From Ectobacillus sp042610425 (lineage in GTDB: Bacteria > Bacillota > Bacilli > Bacillales > Bacillaceae_G): DNA of 64,000 nucleotides. Positions 17,001 through 26,186 of this stretch are shown piece by piece. Position 1 is the first letter of the stretch. Each line of letters begins with the position of its first letter. Location of the stretch: positions 2,232,001 through 2,296,000 of the forward strand of contig NZ_JBGJZM010000001.1 of assembly GCF_042610425.1 (NCBI RefSeq). Reading direction: 5' to 3'. The notes beneath the pieces are model-generated. The model was given only the letters and a program-made list of their open reading frames with translations. It searched no databases and was not told the origin of the DNA. The position numbers and the translations under genes are program-made.

Positions 17001-17781
17001 GTTGGTCTCCTTCAAACACAGAAGCCCTAGGCACCGGACCATCTGGCAACGTAGTAAGTAGGAGTGCTTTCTTTATACAATCATAAGCGCCTTGTAGCGT
17101 AATTCTCGTGTCATTAAGAAGAGTTTTTGTATACGGTAACTCTTCAATCGTTTTCCCTTCTACGTCATACATCGAAACGAGCTGGTCTAGCCATGCATTC
17201 GGACTTGGATGAGCTCGGGATTCCAGTAATAGACGGAGGATCATCTTTTGAATGTCGTCATCACTGCGATCATTCGTATACATATCGACTAATTCAAAAA
17301 ATAGATCATTTTGCTCCGTTCCGTACTGCTCTTCCAGTAAATCGCCAAGTACTTCTTCTTTTAACAATTCAATTTCTGTTTCATTTGCAATACGAAAACC
17401 AGGATCCAGCGAAATCATAAAATAATAAGAACGAATTACCTGCAAACAAAAGGAGTGCAGCGTTGAAATAGAAGCACGATTTAACAAGGTAAGCTGTTTT
17501 CTAAGATGATATGAATCCTCATGAGAGGACAATTCCTTTTCTAACGCTTCCCCGATACGCTTTTTCATTTCCTGGGCAGAAGCATTCGTGAACGTTACAA
17601 CAAGGAGACGATCTACGTCCTGCTTCCCTGTGACAATTTTTTTAATAATCCGTTCAACGAGAACAGCTGTTTTTCCAGATCCTGCCGCTGCAGCAACAAG
17701 AATATCACGATCAGCCTCGGTAATGGCCTTCCATTGTTCGTCTGTCCATTGACTGTCTTGGGGTTTACCTATTTCGGTCAT
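14092..17781 (-). CDS. addA: ATP-dependent helicase/nuclease subunit A (AddA)
   Basis: This 1229-residue protein is the UvrD-like helicase plus nuclease subunit of AddAB, the Bacillus counterpart of RecBCD that resects double-strand breaks to Chi. Walker A AAGSGKT is at residues 32-38. A UvrD-type DEYQDTN motif II and the late motif VRIMTIHKSKGLEFP are present. The C-terminal RecB-type nuclease has VLIDFKTDR near residue 1170. The start overlaps the addB stop by 4 nt (ATGA), which points to translational coupling. GAGGAATCAAG precedes the ATG. Confidence 0.96.
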   Translation of the reverse strand: MTEIGKPQDSQWTDEQWKAITEADRDILVAAAAGSGKTAVLVERIIKKIVTGKQDVDRLLVVTFTNASAQEMKKRIGEALEKELSSHEDSYHLRKQLTLLNRASISTLHSFCLQVIRSYYFMISLDPGFRIANETEIELLKEEVLGDLLEEQYGTEQNDLFFELVDMYTNDRSDDDIQKMILRLLLESRAHPSPNAWLDQLVSMYDVEGKTIEELPYTKTLLNDTRITLQGAYDCIKKALLLTTLPDGPVPRASVFEGDQLVIQSLLDAASHSWTETYELMQQVKWATLPRIKKSEYDEELLSRTEKLRNKAKEMVKNLKEECFSRSPVYFIQDILKMKPVLAKLVELVKEFSVRFQASKSDKGIVDFTDLEHYCLEILSDSSDGMKPSSAAIQYQDKFLEVLVDEYQDTNMVQERILQLVTKESERNGNLFMVGDVKQSIYRFRLAEPGLFLGKYKAFTPDGKDGGMRIDLAKNFRSRQEVLAGTNFIFRQIMGETVGEIEYNADAELKLGASYPESKNAAAEWVIIDQHKEDSDEEEDEQTEWEASQLEARFLARRIKEMVASGYEVFDRKTNTMRPVSYRDFVILLRSMPWAPVMVEECKQLGIPVYAELSTGYFAATEIHIMLNVLRVIDNPAQDIPLASVLRSPIVGVTDEELANLRIFKKRGSFYQVLLAYLHEGDEGENMYEKISSFYELLQEWRSFARQQPLSDLIWKIYRETGYYDFVAGLPSGKQRQANLRVLYDRARQYEATSFRGLFRFLRFIERIVERGDDMGTARSIGEQEDVVRIMTIHKSKGLEFPIVFVAGLNRQFNVQDLNRRYLLHKDLGFGSPFIDPKKRIQYKTLPQLAIKRKMKLDLIAEEMRVLYVALTRAKEKLILIGTVKDMEDSLSKWRDMREHENWLLPDYIRAGSSCYMDWIGYALLRHKASSSVAEFTTSIPSFVYNDDSSWTIRPVQAAILSPAEQLDDVQRSLVDSLQKHQEVDVISDKHDEVLARLTWTYPFQAATEHRAKQTVTEIKRNYQIEEEGRTSSQAMTPIGTRPRFMERTGLTGAEYGTAVHLVMQHISLREMVTTDYIEELLAKMVNNELLTYEQAVTIVPQDIVTFFHSPLGQRMLNGKTEREVPFSMTVHASESYADWNGREEEEVLVQGVIDCMIEEEDGIVLIDFKTDRITGKFPGGFEQARSELLKRYEMQLVLYSKAVEEGIHKKVKEKYLYFFDGHHILQVD

Positions 17782-20700
17782 CTTGATTCCTCCTCTCCCA
17801 TTTTTTCTAATGCTTCTTTACTCTTGAGATGAGCAAGTAAACGATAGTCCGTTATACTTTCATCGAATTGACAAATTGAACGAAATTTACAAAAGGTACA
17901 CGCTGTTTTCTTATTCATTTTGTACGGTGCTATATCAATCTTTCCATTTGATATATTATTTCCAATTGTTTCAAATGTACGGTGGACATGCTTCTTTAGT
18001 ACATCGAATTCCTGCTCGCTAGCAACGGATGAATTGCTATAAAAGCTGCCATCCTTTTTTAAACCCGCAGAAACGATTTGGGACATACCCGTTTCTAGTG
18101 TTTTATCCATAACGTGCATAACCTTTGTATCTGCTAGCATTAACCCCTTCATCTTAAACTGTTTGACAATTTCACTTTCAATGTCTTCCTCCGACAAATT
18201 TGCCTTTACATCAATAATTGGATTATGAATATGAAAATAAAGAACACCAGCTGGTACGACCTGATTGCCATTTCTTACCCATTGATTCGCATTTTCTATA
18301 ACTACATCCAAATACGTAAGCATTTGCAGTGATAATCCATAATACACTTCCGTCATATCTAATACTTTATTACTTGATTTATAATCAATAATCCGCAAGA
18401 ATGTCCCATTTTCTCCTTCCGCACGGTCCACGCGGTCAATCCTACCAACAATATTCATATTTACTCCATTTTTCAACTGCAATTTAACAGGTGGCAAAGC
18501 AGCTTGTCCCATGCCAAACGGTACTTCTAAGCCTACGGGAACAAATCCACTCGCTCTTTCATGCTCACTTAATACAACAGAGGCACGGTACACAATGTGC
18601 TGTAATTTTCGTTTTAAATATTGATGACGGTTCGAACTAAGTAAAATTTCCTTTTGCAATAGAGGAGCTAATGTTTCAATGGATTCATCTGCTAAATGTT
18701 CACATTCCTTCTTCGTTAAATCTCCCCAGCTACGCTTATGTGATAAAAGCTGCTCGGCAATATTTTTCAAGGCAGCATGAAACAGTTCTCCAATGTCAGG
18801 TGCTTCTATTTTATATATATCCCTCTCACGAAGCCCTAATCCATATTGAATGAAGTGCGCATAAGAGCAACGCTGAAATAGCTCCATACGTGACACACTC
18901 CCCGTCATTTCATCCCCGTACAATTCCTTGCTTACGGTTGGACCTAGCTTACGGGCTTCATTTCGGTAAAATAAACTGGACAAAACACGTTTACTTCGTA
19001 CCTTCCACGCATCGTTTGTCACATAAAAATTGTATACATCCCACCAAAACGATAAATCACTTTCATACTGGTATCTTTTCCACGTTTGCAGTTGTTGTGT
19101 TACATACGTTAAAGTAGCAGCTGGTGTTTCCACGAAGGAAAGTTGTTGTTCCTTCGATACATCATTTACATCATTCGTTGCAAATACTTCTTGGACGAGT
19201 GGAAGCATACCTCGTATTTTCTTAAATAAGCTCGATGCAAGCAATGTTTTTCCTTCTTCATCTGCAAAGGGACAGGAAATAAAAAGCATTCGGGAAGGCT
19301 TTGTCAAAGTTTCATAAATTAAGAACTGCTCTTCTAACAAGGATTGTCTACTCGTAGATGCCATTTCCATCCCATTTAGAAGCAACATTTCTCGTTCCTC
19401 ATCTGAAAGAACTCCTTCATCTGATGGAACCGCCGGCACAACCCCTTCGTTTACCCCAATGAAAAAAAGAGCAGAGATATTCGTTACACGAGACGTATCC
19501 ATATTTGCGATAAGTACTTGATCCAGCGATGGCGGGATGTTCGCAAATTGTAAAGATTCTAGTCCTGTCGACAAAACATGAGTAAACAAATCAAGAGAAA
19601 GCTTCTCATTCCCTAGCATTTCTACAAAAGTATCCAACAGATGTATAACCTCATCCCAAACTTGTTCATGATCTTTCGCGAATAATAGCTGTCCCTTTTC
19701 TTCTTCTTTTTTCCGAAGTTCTTCTAGTTTTTTCGGAACTTGTAATTCTTCTAAGAAAAGATAAAGTGCCTCGCACATACCTAGTACGGATTTTGCACGC
19801 TTCAACCTGTTTTTCAACGCTAGAATTGGCTTTGCAATCCAGTCACGAACTCTGTTAATCTTCTCTTCCATTTCTTTATCACGATCTGTTTGCCCGGCAC
19901 TTATACCATCTAATGATCGATATCTACGGTATGTCCATCGTTCAGTTGATGTCCAACGACTACCTTGCACACCATATGCAAGACAGTAGTTTTCAAATTC
20001 ATCAATTTCTTGCCGTATCGTTTCTATATCAGAATGAAGAGGGTATAAAAGCTCTGTTTTTACACAGCGAAAGATAGCATCATAGCGCCAATTTCCATTT
20101 ATCACATCGAAAACGGAGCGAATCAATTCTATTAGCGGGTGATGTAGCATCGAACGCTTTTTATCGATAAAATAGGGAATATTATAATCTTGAAACATCG
20201 TTTGAATGATATCGTAATAGCTTTCCCCATTTCGAACTATTACCGCTATATCTCGGTACCTGTATCCATCTCGAACGAGCTGACGCATTTCCCTTGCAAT
20301 GGTCTCTACTTCAGCACGACGGTTCGTAGCTGCAACTAATGTAACATCCGGTTTTTCCCCAAAATAAGGATAAGGACGTACATCATAATTTTTCTCTATA
20401 TGAGCGAGCGAGCGGCTTGTTTGAAAACGTTCCTGCCTAGTTAATTTCACCGGTTCTTCTACACGTACCCCAACTTCTTTAGCAGCACGCAATAAGCGAT
20501 TATAGGTATGCCATGTTCGATAAAATAGATTCAACTCATTCTTCTGTTCCTTCTCTTCATCAAGAGTTAACGCAACCGTAACGTGACAGCCACTGCGCAT
20601 CAGCTGCTTTAACACATCGAGTTCTTGCGGCAAAAAGGTATGAAATCCATCCACGTACACCATAGCATCTTTAACATAATTCGATTGCGGAACTTTTTCA

Positions 20701-21257
20701 ATTAATAGCTGGATATAATCTTCTGCATCTAAATATTTACCTACTAATGCGCGTTCAAAATCCTCATATAAAAGCTGTAAATCATGAAGTTTATTTGCAA
20801 GCAACGGTTGTTCTCCCGTATCTAGCTCCTGTGACAGTAGGTATATATCGGATGGTGTAACATTATGACGCTTCCATTCTGCAATCATCGCACTCAACTG
20901 ATCAAAAAATCCATTTTGATCAGCTGCCTTATGAAAAATGGTAAGTTCATCCTTGCGTCCTTCCACAATTTTCCGAAGAAGCATATTGACACCGGCACCA
21001 TCAATATGAAGACGACTTGACCCTCCTACCTCCTGAAGCACACGCCAAGCAAGCCGGGAAAAACTAAATACTTGCGCACGTATGGAGCTTCGTACCGTGC
21101 GATGCAACGCTTGTTGTGCTTGAAATGTCATTTGTTCCGGAACCAAATACAAAATCGAAACTCCCTGCGGACTAGATTGCATTTCCGTCTGTATTTCATG
21201 TAATATGGTTTTACTTTTTCCACTACCAGCTCGTCCAATTATAAAGCGAAGTGACAT
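17778..21257 (-). CDS. addB: ATP-dependent helicase/nuclease subunit B (AddB)
   Basis: This partner of AddA has about 1159 residues from the ATG at 21257 (MSLRFIIGRAGSGKS); a GTG at 21269 is the alternative. The N-terminal P-loop GRAGSGKS is intact, although the helicase part of AddB is otherwise a Chi-recognition domain. The C-terminal RecB-type nuclease shows IIDYKSS. The four iron-sulfur cysteines are present: one in FQRCSYAHF and three in CTFCKFRSIC near the C-terminus. It forms a two-gene operon with addA. Confidence 0.95.
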   Translation of the reverse strand: MSLRFIIGRAGSGKSKTILHEIQTEMQSSPQGVSILYLVPEQMTFQAQQALHRTVRSSIRAQVFSFSRLAWRVLQEVGGSSRLHIDGAGVNMLLRKIVEGRKDELTIFHKAADQNGFFDQLSAMIAEWKRHNVTPSDIYLLSQELDTGEQPLLANKLHDLQLLYEDFERALVGKYLDAEDYIQLLIEKVPQSNYVKDAMVYVDGFHTFLPQELDVLKQLMRSGCHVTVALTLDEEKEQKNELNLFYRTWHTYNRLLRAAKEVGVRVEEPVKLTRQERFQTSRSLAHIEKNYDVRPYPYFGEKPDVTLVAATNRRAEVETIAREMRQLVRDGYRYRDIAVIVRNGESYYDIIQTMFQDYNIPYFIDKKRSMLHHPLIELIRSVFDVINGNWRYDAIFRCVKTELLYPLHSDIETIRQEIDEFENYCLAYGVQGSRWTSTERWTYRRYRSLDGISAGQTDRDKEMEEKINRVRDWIAKPILALKNRLKRAKSVLGMCEALYLFLEELQVPKKLEELRKKEEEKGQLLFAKDHEQVWDEVIHLLDTFVEMLGNEKLSLDLFTHVLSTGLESLQFANIPPSLDQVLIANMDTSRVTNISALFFIGVNEGVVPAVPSDEGVLSDEEREMLLLNGMEMASTSRQSLLEEQFLIYETLTKPSRMLFISCPFADEEGKTLLASSLFKKIRGMLPLVQEVFATNDVNDVSKEQQLSFVETPAATLTYVTQQLQTWKRYQYESDLSFWWDVYNFYVTNDAWKVRSKRVLSSLFYRNEARKLGPTVSKELYGDEMTGSVSRMELFQRCSYAHFIQYGLGLRERDIYKIEAPDIGELFHAALKNIAEQLLSHKRSWGDLTKKECEHLADESIETLAPLLQKEILLSSNRHQYLKRKLQHIVYRASVVLSEHERASGFVPVGLEVPFGMGQAALPPVKLQLKNGVNMNIVGRIDRVDRAEGENGTFLRIIDYKSSNKVLDMTEVYYGLSLQMLTYLDVVIENANQWVRNGNQVVPAGVLYFHIHNPIIDVKANLSEEDIESEIVKQFKMKGLMLADTKVMHVMDKTLETGMSQIVSAGLKKDGSFYSNSSVASEQEFDVLKKHVHRTFETIGNNISNGKIDIAPYKMNKKTACTFCKFRSICQFDESITDYRLLAHLKSKEALEKMGEEESR

Positions 21258-21314
21258 ACAGCTTCTCACCCTTCCTTAAAGAAAAAAAGGTAACTCGATA
21301 GAATCGAATTACCA

Positions 21315-21857
21315 TCAAAATGTAACTTGTAACTCATCAATCGGCCAATATCGTAAGTCTACTTTCCCAACAATTTGATGTATATCTACGAATCCAAACT
21401 TTCTGCTATCCCAACTCTCTAATCGATTGTCTCCGAGGACAAACAGACTATAGTTAGGAACTACAATTTGTCCAGTTACTTCCTTAAGTGTAAAGTCTTC
21501 CGTCAGTAATCCTTTCGAAAGTCGTTGTTTGTAAGATTGTAAAAACGGTTCTTGTATGAATACACCGTTAATATATAGTTTATCCTGTTTATATTCGATG
21601 CGATCTCCCGGCAAGCCGATAACACGCTTTACATAATCTTCCTCGCTGCTTGCATGAAAGACAACAACATCAAAACGATGCAGTTCTCCCACTTGGTGAA
21701 ATATTTTATTGATAACGATTAAGTTTCCATCCTGAAGTGTGGGCATCATTGATTTTCCTTGAACGACATAAGTTGAGAGGAAAAAGGTTCGAATGGATAC
21801 GGCTAAAAGAATAGCTACTCCTAATGTTTTCACCCAAAACAAAACTTCTTTCTTCAT
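21315..21857 (-). CDS. Type I signal peptidase
   Basis: This 180-residue membrane protease removes signal peptides at the outer face of the membrane. A single N-terminal transmembrane segment (about 8-28) is followed by the catalytic Ser36 in GKSMMPT and Lys77 in DYVKRVIGLPGD. The box E segment LGDNRLESWDSRKFG is also present. It is a Sip S/T/U/V-type enzyme of normal length, not SipW. It stands alone upstream of addB with a 45-nt gap, so part of addAB expression may read through from it. Confidence 0.93.
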   Translation of the reverse strand: MKKEVLFWVKTLGVAILLAVSIRTFFLSTYVVQGKSMMPTLQDGNLIVINKIFHQVGELHRFDVVVFHASSEEDYVKRVIGLPGDRIEYKQDKLYINGVFIQEPFLQSYKQRLSKGLLTEDFTLKEVTGQIVVPNYSLFVLGDNRLESWDSRKFGFVDIHQIVGKVDLRYWPIDELQVTF

Positions 21858-22068
21858 AACGATTCCTCCTCGTTACCATTGCCAAGGCCAAAACTGGTAA
21901 ACCCTCAGTCTTTTTTCTATTGTATCATTATTTGAGATATTTTCTAAGCAGAATACGAAGATACCTGCTGCGTGAAAATCAATTCATTATATAGGAAAAA
22001 GTACCAAGAAAAATGCATATCATGCGTTTTTCTTGGTACTTTATTATCCATTCACCGTAAGATAAATC

Positions 22069-22647
22069 TTATTCGTCATGCTCGGCAACATATATATTTT
22101 CATCCTCCGATGCGTGTTCAAATAGTTCATCTTTGTCAGCAAATTGAAAGGACTTTAAATTTTGCCTATCTTTACGATCTTCAAAAGCTGAACGTAGCTG
22201 TGCAGTTCGATGCAGTTGATTTTCAAATGAGCCTTTTGAGATTTCAAAATTAATCACTTTACTATTACTAAATGTAATAAGTAGGGTATTGTGTGGAAGA
22301 GATTTACTAGATGTGACGTGATAGTGGGATACCCATGCACACTCTTTTCGTGTGTATGACGATGTTGGAAAAAAATAAATATTGTCTGTAGGACTAATGC
22401 AAATCGGGGCTTTGTGAGTTACGCCAATAAGTTCCTTTGTTCCTTCTTTTCGACCAGCAAAACTGCTACCAAAATAGCGACAGCTTTTTTCAATGATTTC
22501 AAATGGACTCTGTAAGACGAAAAATTCATCCTCTTCCTCAATGACGCTCGAAATAATACGCTCATCCCGAATGACTACTGGAAGAATAGCAATTGTTTTT
22601 CGGTTCAAAACATATTCTTTTAAAAACTTTATAAGCTTTACGTTCAA
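22069..22647 (-). CDS. comK: Competence transcription factor ComK
   Basis: ComK binds AT-rich K-boxes and turns on DNA-uptake genes. The core is well kept, with EKSCRYFGSSFAGRKEGT near residue 55 and STSYTRKECAWVSHYHV-like and FENQLHRTAQLRSAFEDR segments that parallel B. subtilis ComK. I prefer the TTG at 22647, which has AAGGAG at 8 nt; the GTG at 22656 sits on the ribosome site. That gives 192 residues, and the C-terminus is more acidic than in B. subtilis. A minus-strand TATAAT (22702-22707) lacks a good -35, as expected for an activated promoter. The B. cereus group carries two comK genes, and this one resembles comK1. Confidence 0.9.
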   Translation of the reverse strand: MNVKLIKFLKEYVLNRKTIAILPVVIRDERIISSVIEEEDEFFVLQSPFEIIEKSCRYFGSSFAGRKEGTKELIGVTHKAPICISPTDNIYFFPTSSYTRKECAWVSHYHVTSSKSLPHNTLLITFSNSKVINFEISKGSFENQLHRTAQLRSAFEDRKDRQNLKSFQFADKDELFEHASEDENIYVAEHDE

Positions 22648-22754
22648 CCTCTTCACTCCTTTTCAAATTTGTAGAAATATAAGGCTTATTGTTACATTTG
22701 GATTATACTATTTTCCATTCTATCAAAATGTTTATTTTCAATATTTTTACATTT

Positions 22755-22791
22755 TTATAACAAAAGAGGGTACGATTCTCCTTTGTTATAA
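22755..22791. other. Hairpin upstream of comK
   Basis: TTATAACAAAAGAG (22755-22768) pairs with CTCCTTTGTTATAA (22778-22791) with one mismatch. No long T-run follows on either strand. It could be a weak terminator for a minus-strand unit upstream of comK or a regulatory structure. Confidence 0.4.
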
Positions 22792-22799
22792 ATAGCTTT

Positions 22800-22961
22800 T
22801 CATACATTAGAAATCAGCGAAATCGTTCCCTTATACAAAGCGTAAACTAATTCGATTATTAAAAATCTGATTTCTATTTTTACTTGTACCAACTGTTCAT
22901 AGGCATGTACTTCACGATTATCAATTACCTTGACTTGATATTGTAAATTGTATTTACAATA
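22800..22961 (-). pseudogene. Coding-like remnant between comK and aceA
   Basis: This open frame of 53 codons lacks a usable start. Its translation has a normal protein-like composition (for example QYQVKVIDNREVHAYEQLVQV, read in two overlapping pieces), with an acidic-hydrophobic C-terminal part. It could be the decayed remains of a small gene next to comK or a chance frame. I do not recognise its family. Confidence 0.3.
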
Positions 22962-22964
22962 TCA
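22936..22964. promoter_or_regulatory. Perfect 12-bp dyad upstream of aceA/comK intergenic unit
   Basis: TGATATTGTAAA and TTTACAATATCA flank TTGTA. A TTGACT lies directly in front (22930-22935) and TACAAT lies within the right arm, 19 nt from it. The inner part, TGTAAATTGTATTTACA, also loosely resembles a TnrA/GlnR box (three mismatches). The regulator and target are unknown. Confidence 0.5.
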
Positions 22965-23050
22965 CAGCTTCCTCGGTGGAATGCCAATTGAATGATTTTG
23001 ATAGTTGGAATTTCCAGCACGACTTTTGGGGAACGTGCGCCAAAAAAAAA

Positions 23051-23080
23051 AGAAGGATAGGGGTTAGCCCCTATCCTTCT
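23051..23080 (-). terminator. Terminator after aceA
   Basis: A perfect 13-bp stem, AGAAGGATAGGGG / CCCCTATCCTTCT, with a TTAG loop and a run of A on the left gives a strong minus-strand terminator 10 nt after the aceA stop. Confidence 0.9.
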
Positions 23081-23089
23081 TTCATTCTC

Positions 23090-24367
23090 TTATTTTGTAA
23101 ATTGTGCTTCTTCTGTAGAACCTTTCAATGCCGTTGTGGAAGAAGTTCCACCTGTAACAACTTGAGCAACTTGGTCAAAGTAACCTGTCCCTACTTCGCG
23201 TTGATGACGAGTTGCAGAGTAGCCAAATTCTTCTGCAGCAAATTCTCTTTGTTGCAATTCAGAATAAGCAGCCATACCGCGCTCTTTATAGCCACGTGCA
23301 AGATCAAACATGCCATAGTTTAATGCATGGAAGCCTGCAAGCGTTACGAATTGGAATTTGTATCCAAAAGATGCGATTTGTTTTTGGAACGTTGCAATCG
23401 TTTCATCATCAAGCTTTTTCTTCCAGTTAAAGGAAGGTGAGCAGTTATACGCAAGCAATTTGTTCGGGAATTTCTCATGAATCGCGTCAGCAAAGCGCTT
23501 TGCATCTTCCAAATTTGGTTCAGATGTTTCGCACCAAATTAAATCTGCATACGGCGCATAAGCAAGACCGCGAGCAATTGCTTGGTCTAAACCAGCACGA
23601 GTACGGAAGAAGCCTTCAGCTGTACGTTCGCCAGTAATAAATTCATGGTCAAGCGGATCAATATCACTTGTGATCAAATCAGCTGCGTCTGCATCTGTTC
23701 TTGCAACAATTACAGTAGGTACGCCTGAAACGTCAGCTGCAAGGCGTGCTGCAATTAGATTACGAACCGCAGTTTGCGTTGGAAGTAAAACTTTTCCGCC
23801 CAAGTGGCCGCATTTTTTCTCAGACGAAAGCTGATCTTCGAAGTGAACCCCAGCAGCTCCAGCTTCAATCATACCTTTCATCAATTCGAATACATTTAAT
23901 TGCCCGCCAAATCCAGCTTCTGCATCAGCTACGATTGGTACGAAATAATCAACGTCTCCGCTACCTTCCATATGCTGAATTTGATCCGCACGTTGAAGTG
24001 TTTGGTTAATTCGTTTTACAACAGCCGGTACACTGTTTGCAGGATATAAACTTTGGTCTGGATACATTTGACCAGAAAGGTTTGCATCAGCTGCTACTTG
24101 CCAGCCGCTTAAGTAGATTGCTTGAAGACCAGCTTTTACCTGCTGCATCGCTTGGTTCCCCGTTAGTGCTCCTAATGCATGAATGTAATCTTCTGTATGA
24201 AGAAGATTCCATAATTTTTCTGCGCCTCGGCGAGCAAGTGTATGTTCAATTTCAACCGAACCACGAAGGCGAAGTACATCCTCTGCAGAATATGGACGAA
24301 CCACACCACTCCAACGATTATCTAATTCCCACTGTTCTTGTAATTGTTTTGCTTTTTCATTTGTCAT
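23090..24367 (-). CDS. aceA: Isocitrate lyase
   Basis: This 425-residue enzyme of the glyoxylate shunt cleaves isocitrate into glyoxylate and succinate during growth on acetate or fatty acids. The catalytic loop KKCGHLGG is present with Cys186, and the length is normal. It follows aceB by 52 nt in one operon, the combination that gives a full shunt. B. subtilis lacks this pair, so it separates the organism from that species. Confidence 0.97.
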   Translation of the reverse strand: MTNEKAKQLQEQWELDNRWSGVVRPYSAEDVLRLRGSVEIEHTLARRGAEKLWNLLHTEDYIHALGALTGNQAMQQVKAGLQAIYLSGWQVAADANLSGQMYPDQSLYPANSVPAVVKRINQTLQRADQIQHMEGSGDVDYFVPIVADAEAGFGGQLNVFELMKGMIEAGAAGVHFEDQLSSEKKCGHLGGKVLLPTQTAVRNLIAARLAADVSGVPTVIVARTDADAADLITSDIDPLDHEFITGERTAEGFFRTRAGLDQAIARGLAYAPYADLIWCETSEPNLEDAKRFADAIHEKFPNKLLAYNCSPSFNWKKKLDDETIATFQKQIASFGYKFQFVTLAGFHALNYGMFDLARGYKERGMAAYSELQQREFAAEEFGYSATRHQREVGTGYFDQVAQVVTGGTSSTTALKGSTEEAQFTK

Positions 24368-24419
24368 TTTATTTCATCCCCTTTTAAAATTTTATAAACC
24401 GTAAATCGTTATATACCCC

Positions 24420-26009
24420 TTATAACAATTCATACCCTGGTATCGTTAAAAATTCAGCAAATTCATTATTTTCGATTAATGAAGTAAATAGTTTAGCAGC
24501 CTCTTCAAATCTACCATTCTCAAATGCTGCATTTCCTACTTCAGCTTGAATTGCTTCCATTTCTTCCCCTTGAATGGTTGCAACCATATCTGTTGTAATC
24601 TTTGTTCCATCCGTAAACTTTCCTTCCGGATGACGAATCCATTGCCAAACCTGCGCACGTGAAATTTCTGCAGTTGCTGCATCTTCCATAAGATTATGGA
24701 TGGGAGCGGCCCCTCTTCCGCTTAGCCATGATGCAATATATTGAATCCCTACATTAATATTTGTACGTAAGCCTTGCTCCGTAATCGTTCCCTTTGGTAC
24801 TTCTACTAATTGTTCTTCGGTAACATTTACATCTTCACGTTTTCTATCAATCTGATTTGGCGTAAGCATTATACGGTCAAATACTTCCTTTGCTACTGGA
24901 ACGAGTGCTGGATGTGCAACCCATGTTCCATCATGACCATCATTTGCTTCACGCTCTTTATCCGCACGAACCTTTGCAAATGCTTCTTCATTTGCCTCTG
25001 GATCATTTTTAACCGGTATTTGTGCTGCCATTCCCCCAATAGCAGGAGCATTCCGGCGATGACAAGTTTGAATAACGCGTAAACAATAGGCACGCATAAA
25101 TGGTGACGTCATGGTTACCTGTGAACGATCTGGAATCAGAACGTCAGGACGATTTACAAATGTTTTGATATAGCTGAAAATATAATCCCAACGACCGCAA
25201 TTTAATCCAGCGGAATGATCACGTAATTCATACAGAATTTCATCTACTTCAAAAGCTGCATGGATGGTTTCTAACAATACCGTTGCTTTAATACTCCCAT
25301 AAGGAATTCCAATATATTCCTCAGCGAATGTAAATACATCATTCCATAATCTTGCTTCTAAATAACCTTGTAATTTCGGTAAGTAAAAGTATGGACCGCT
25401 TCCTTTTGCAAGCAATGTCTTTGCGTTATGAAAGAGGAACAGAGCAAAGTCAAACAAACCCCCTGATACTTCTTCCTCGTTAATATGAACATGCTTTTCA
25501 TTTAGATGCCAGCCTCGCGGTCTAACCAAAAGCACCGCTACTTTTTCATTTAGCTTATATTCTTTCCCATTTGGATTGGTAAAGGAAATTGTGCCATTAA
25601 CTGCATCATGCAAGTTGATTTGGCCTTCAATATTATTTTCCCATTTCGGAGAGTTTGCATCTTCGAAATCTGCCATAAAAACACTTGCACCGGAGTTTAA
25701 CGCATTAATTACCATTTTCCGATCAACAGGTCCCGTAATTTCTACACGTCGGTCTTGCAAATCGGCAGGAATAGGAGCAATACTCCATTCACTGTTGCGT
25801 ATACGTTCGGTTTCAGGCAAAAACCGAAGTGCTTCCCCGTTATTGATTCGTTCTTGCTTTTCTTTACGCGCTAGAAGCAGATCCTTTCGGCGCGGATTAA
25901 AGCGTTCATGTAAAGCTCTAACAAAAGAAAGTGCTTCAGGTGTTAGGATTTCTGAAAATTCAGATGTAATAGATCCAGAAATCGAAACGCCAGACGTTTC
26001 TACTACCAT
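24420..26009 (-). CDS. aceB: Malate synthase A
   Basis: This enzyme condenses glyoxylate with acetyl-CoA to malate. I start it at the ATG at 26009, 8 nt after GGAGGAG, giving 529 residues (MVVETSGVSISG...). The family signature DHSAGLNCGRWDYIFSYIK lies near residue 270. The sequence belongs to the short A-type isoform, not the G-type. It is the first gene of aceB-aceA. Confidence 0.96.
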   Translation of the reverse strand: MVVETSGVSISGSITSEFSEILTPEALSFVRALHERFNPRRKDLLLARKEKQERINNGEALRFLPETERIRNSEWSIAPIPADLQDRRVEITGPVDRKMVINALNSGASVFMADFEDANSPKWENNIEGQINLHDAVNGTISFTNPNGKEYKLNEKVAVLLVRPRGWHLNEKHVHINEEEVSGGLFDFALFLFHNAKTLLAKGSGPYFYLPKLQGYLEARLWNDVFTFAEEYIGIPYGSIKATVLLETIHAAFEVDEILYELRDHSAGLNCGRWDYIFSYIKTFVNRPDVLIPDRSQVTMTSPFMRAYCLRVIQTCHRRNAPAIGGMAAQIPVKNDPEANEEAFAKVRADKEREANDGHDGTWVAHPALVPVAKEVFDRIMLTPNQIDRKREDVNVTEEQLVEVPKGTITEQGLRTNINVGIQYIASWLSGRGAAPIHNLMEDAATAEISRAQVWQWIRHPEGKFTDGTKITTDMVATIQGEEMEAIQAEVGNAAFENGRFEEAAKLFTSLIENNEFAEFLTIPGYELL

Positions 26010-26153
26010 AGTATTCTCTCCTCCACTTCCAACTGTTTTATAACACATTTGATATTACTTTTTTATTATATAACAACTTTCACAGAAAGAAAGGCTTTTT
26101 TCTGAATTTTTTAACAAAAGAAATCTACATTTTTTTACAAGCTTTGACAAAAA

Positions 26154-26186
26154 AATAAAAACAGCGCAAAATGCACTGTTTTTATT
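26154..26186 (-). terminator. Terminator overlapping the yhfN stop
   Basis: AATAAAAACAG (26154-26164) and CTGTTTTTATT (26176-26186) form a stem that includes the end of the protease gene, with a T-run on the minus strand. Confidence 0.75.

Noticed and set aside
25576..26043. 155-codon plus-strand frame opposite aceB
   Set aside because: It is antisense to a clear, intact malate synthase and has no family features or start signal.
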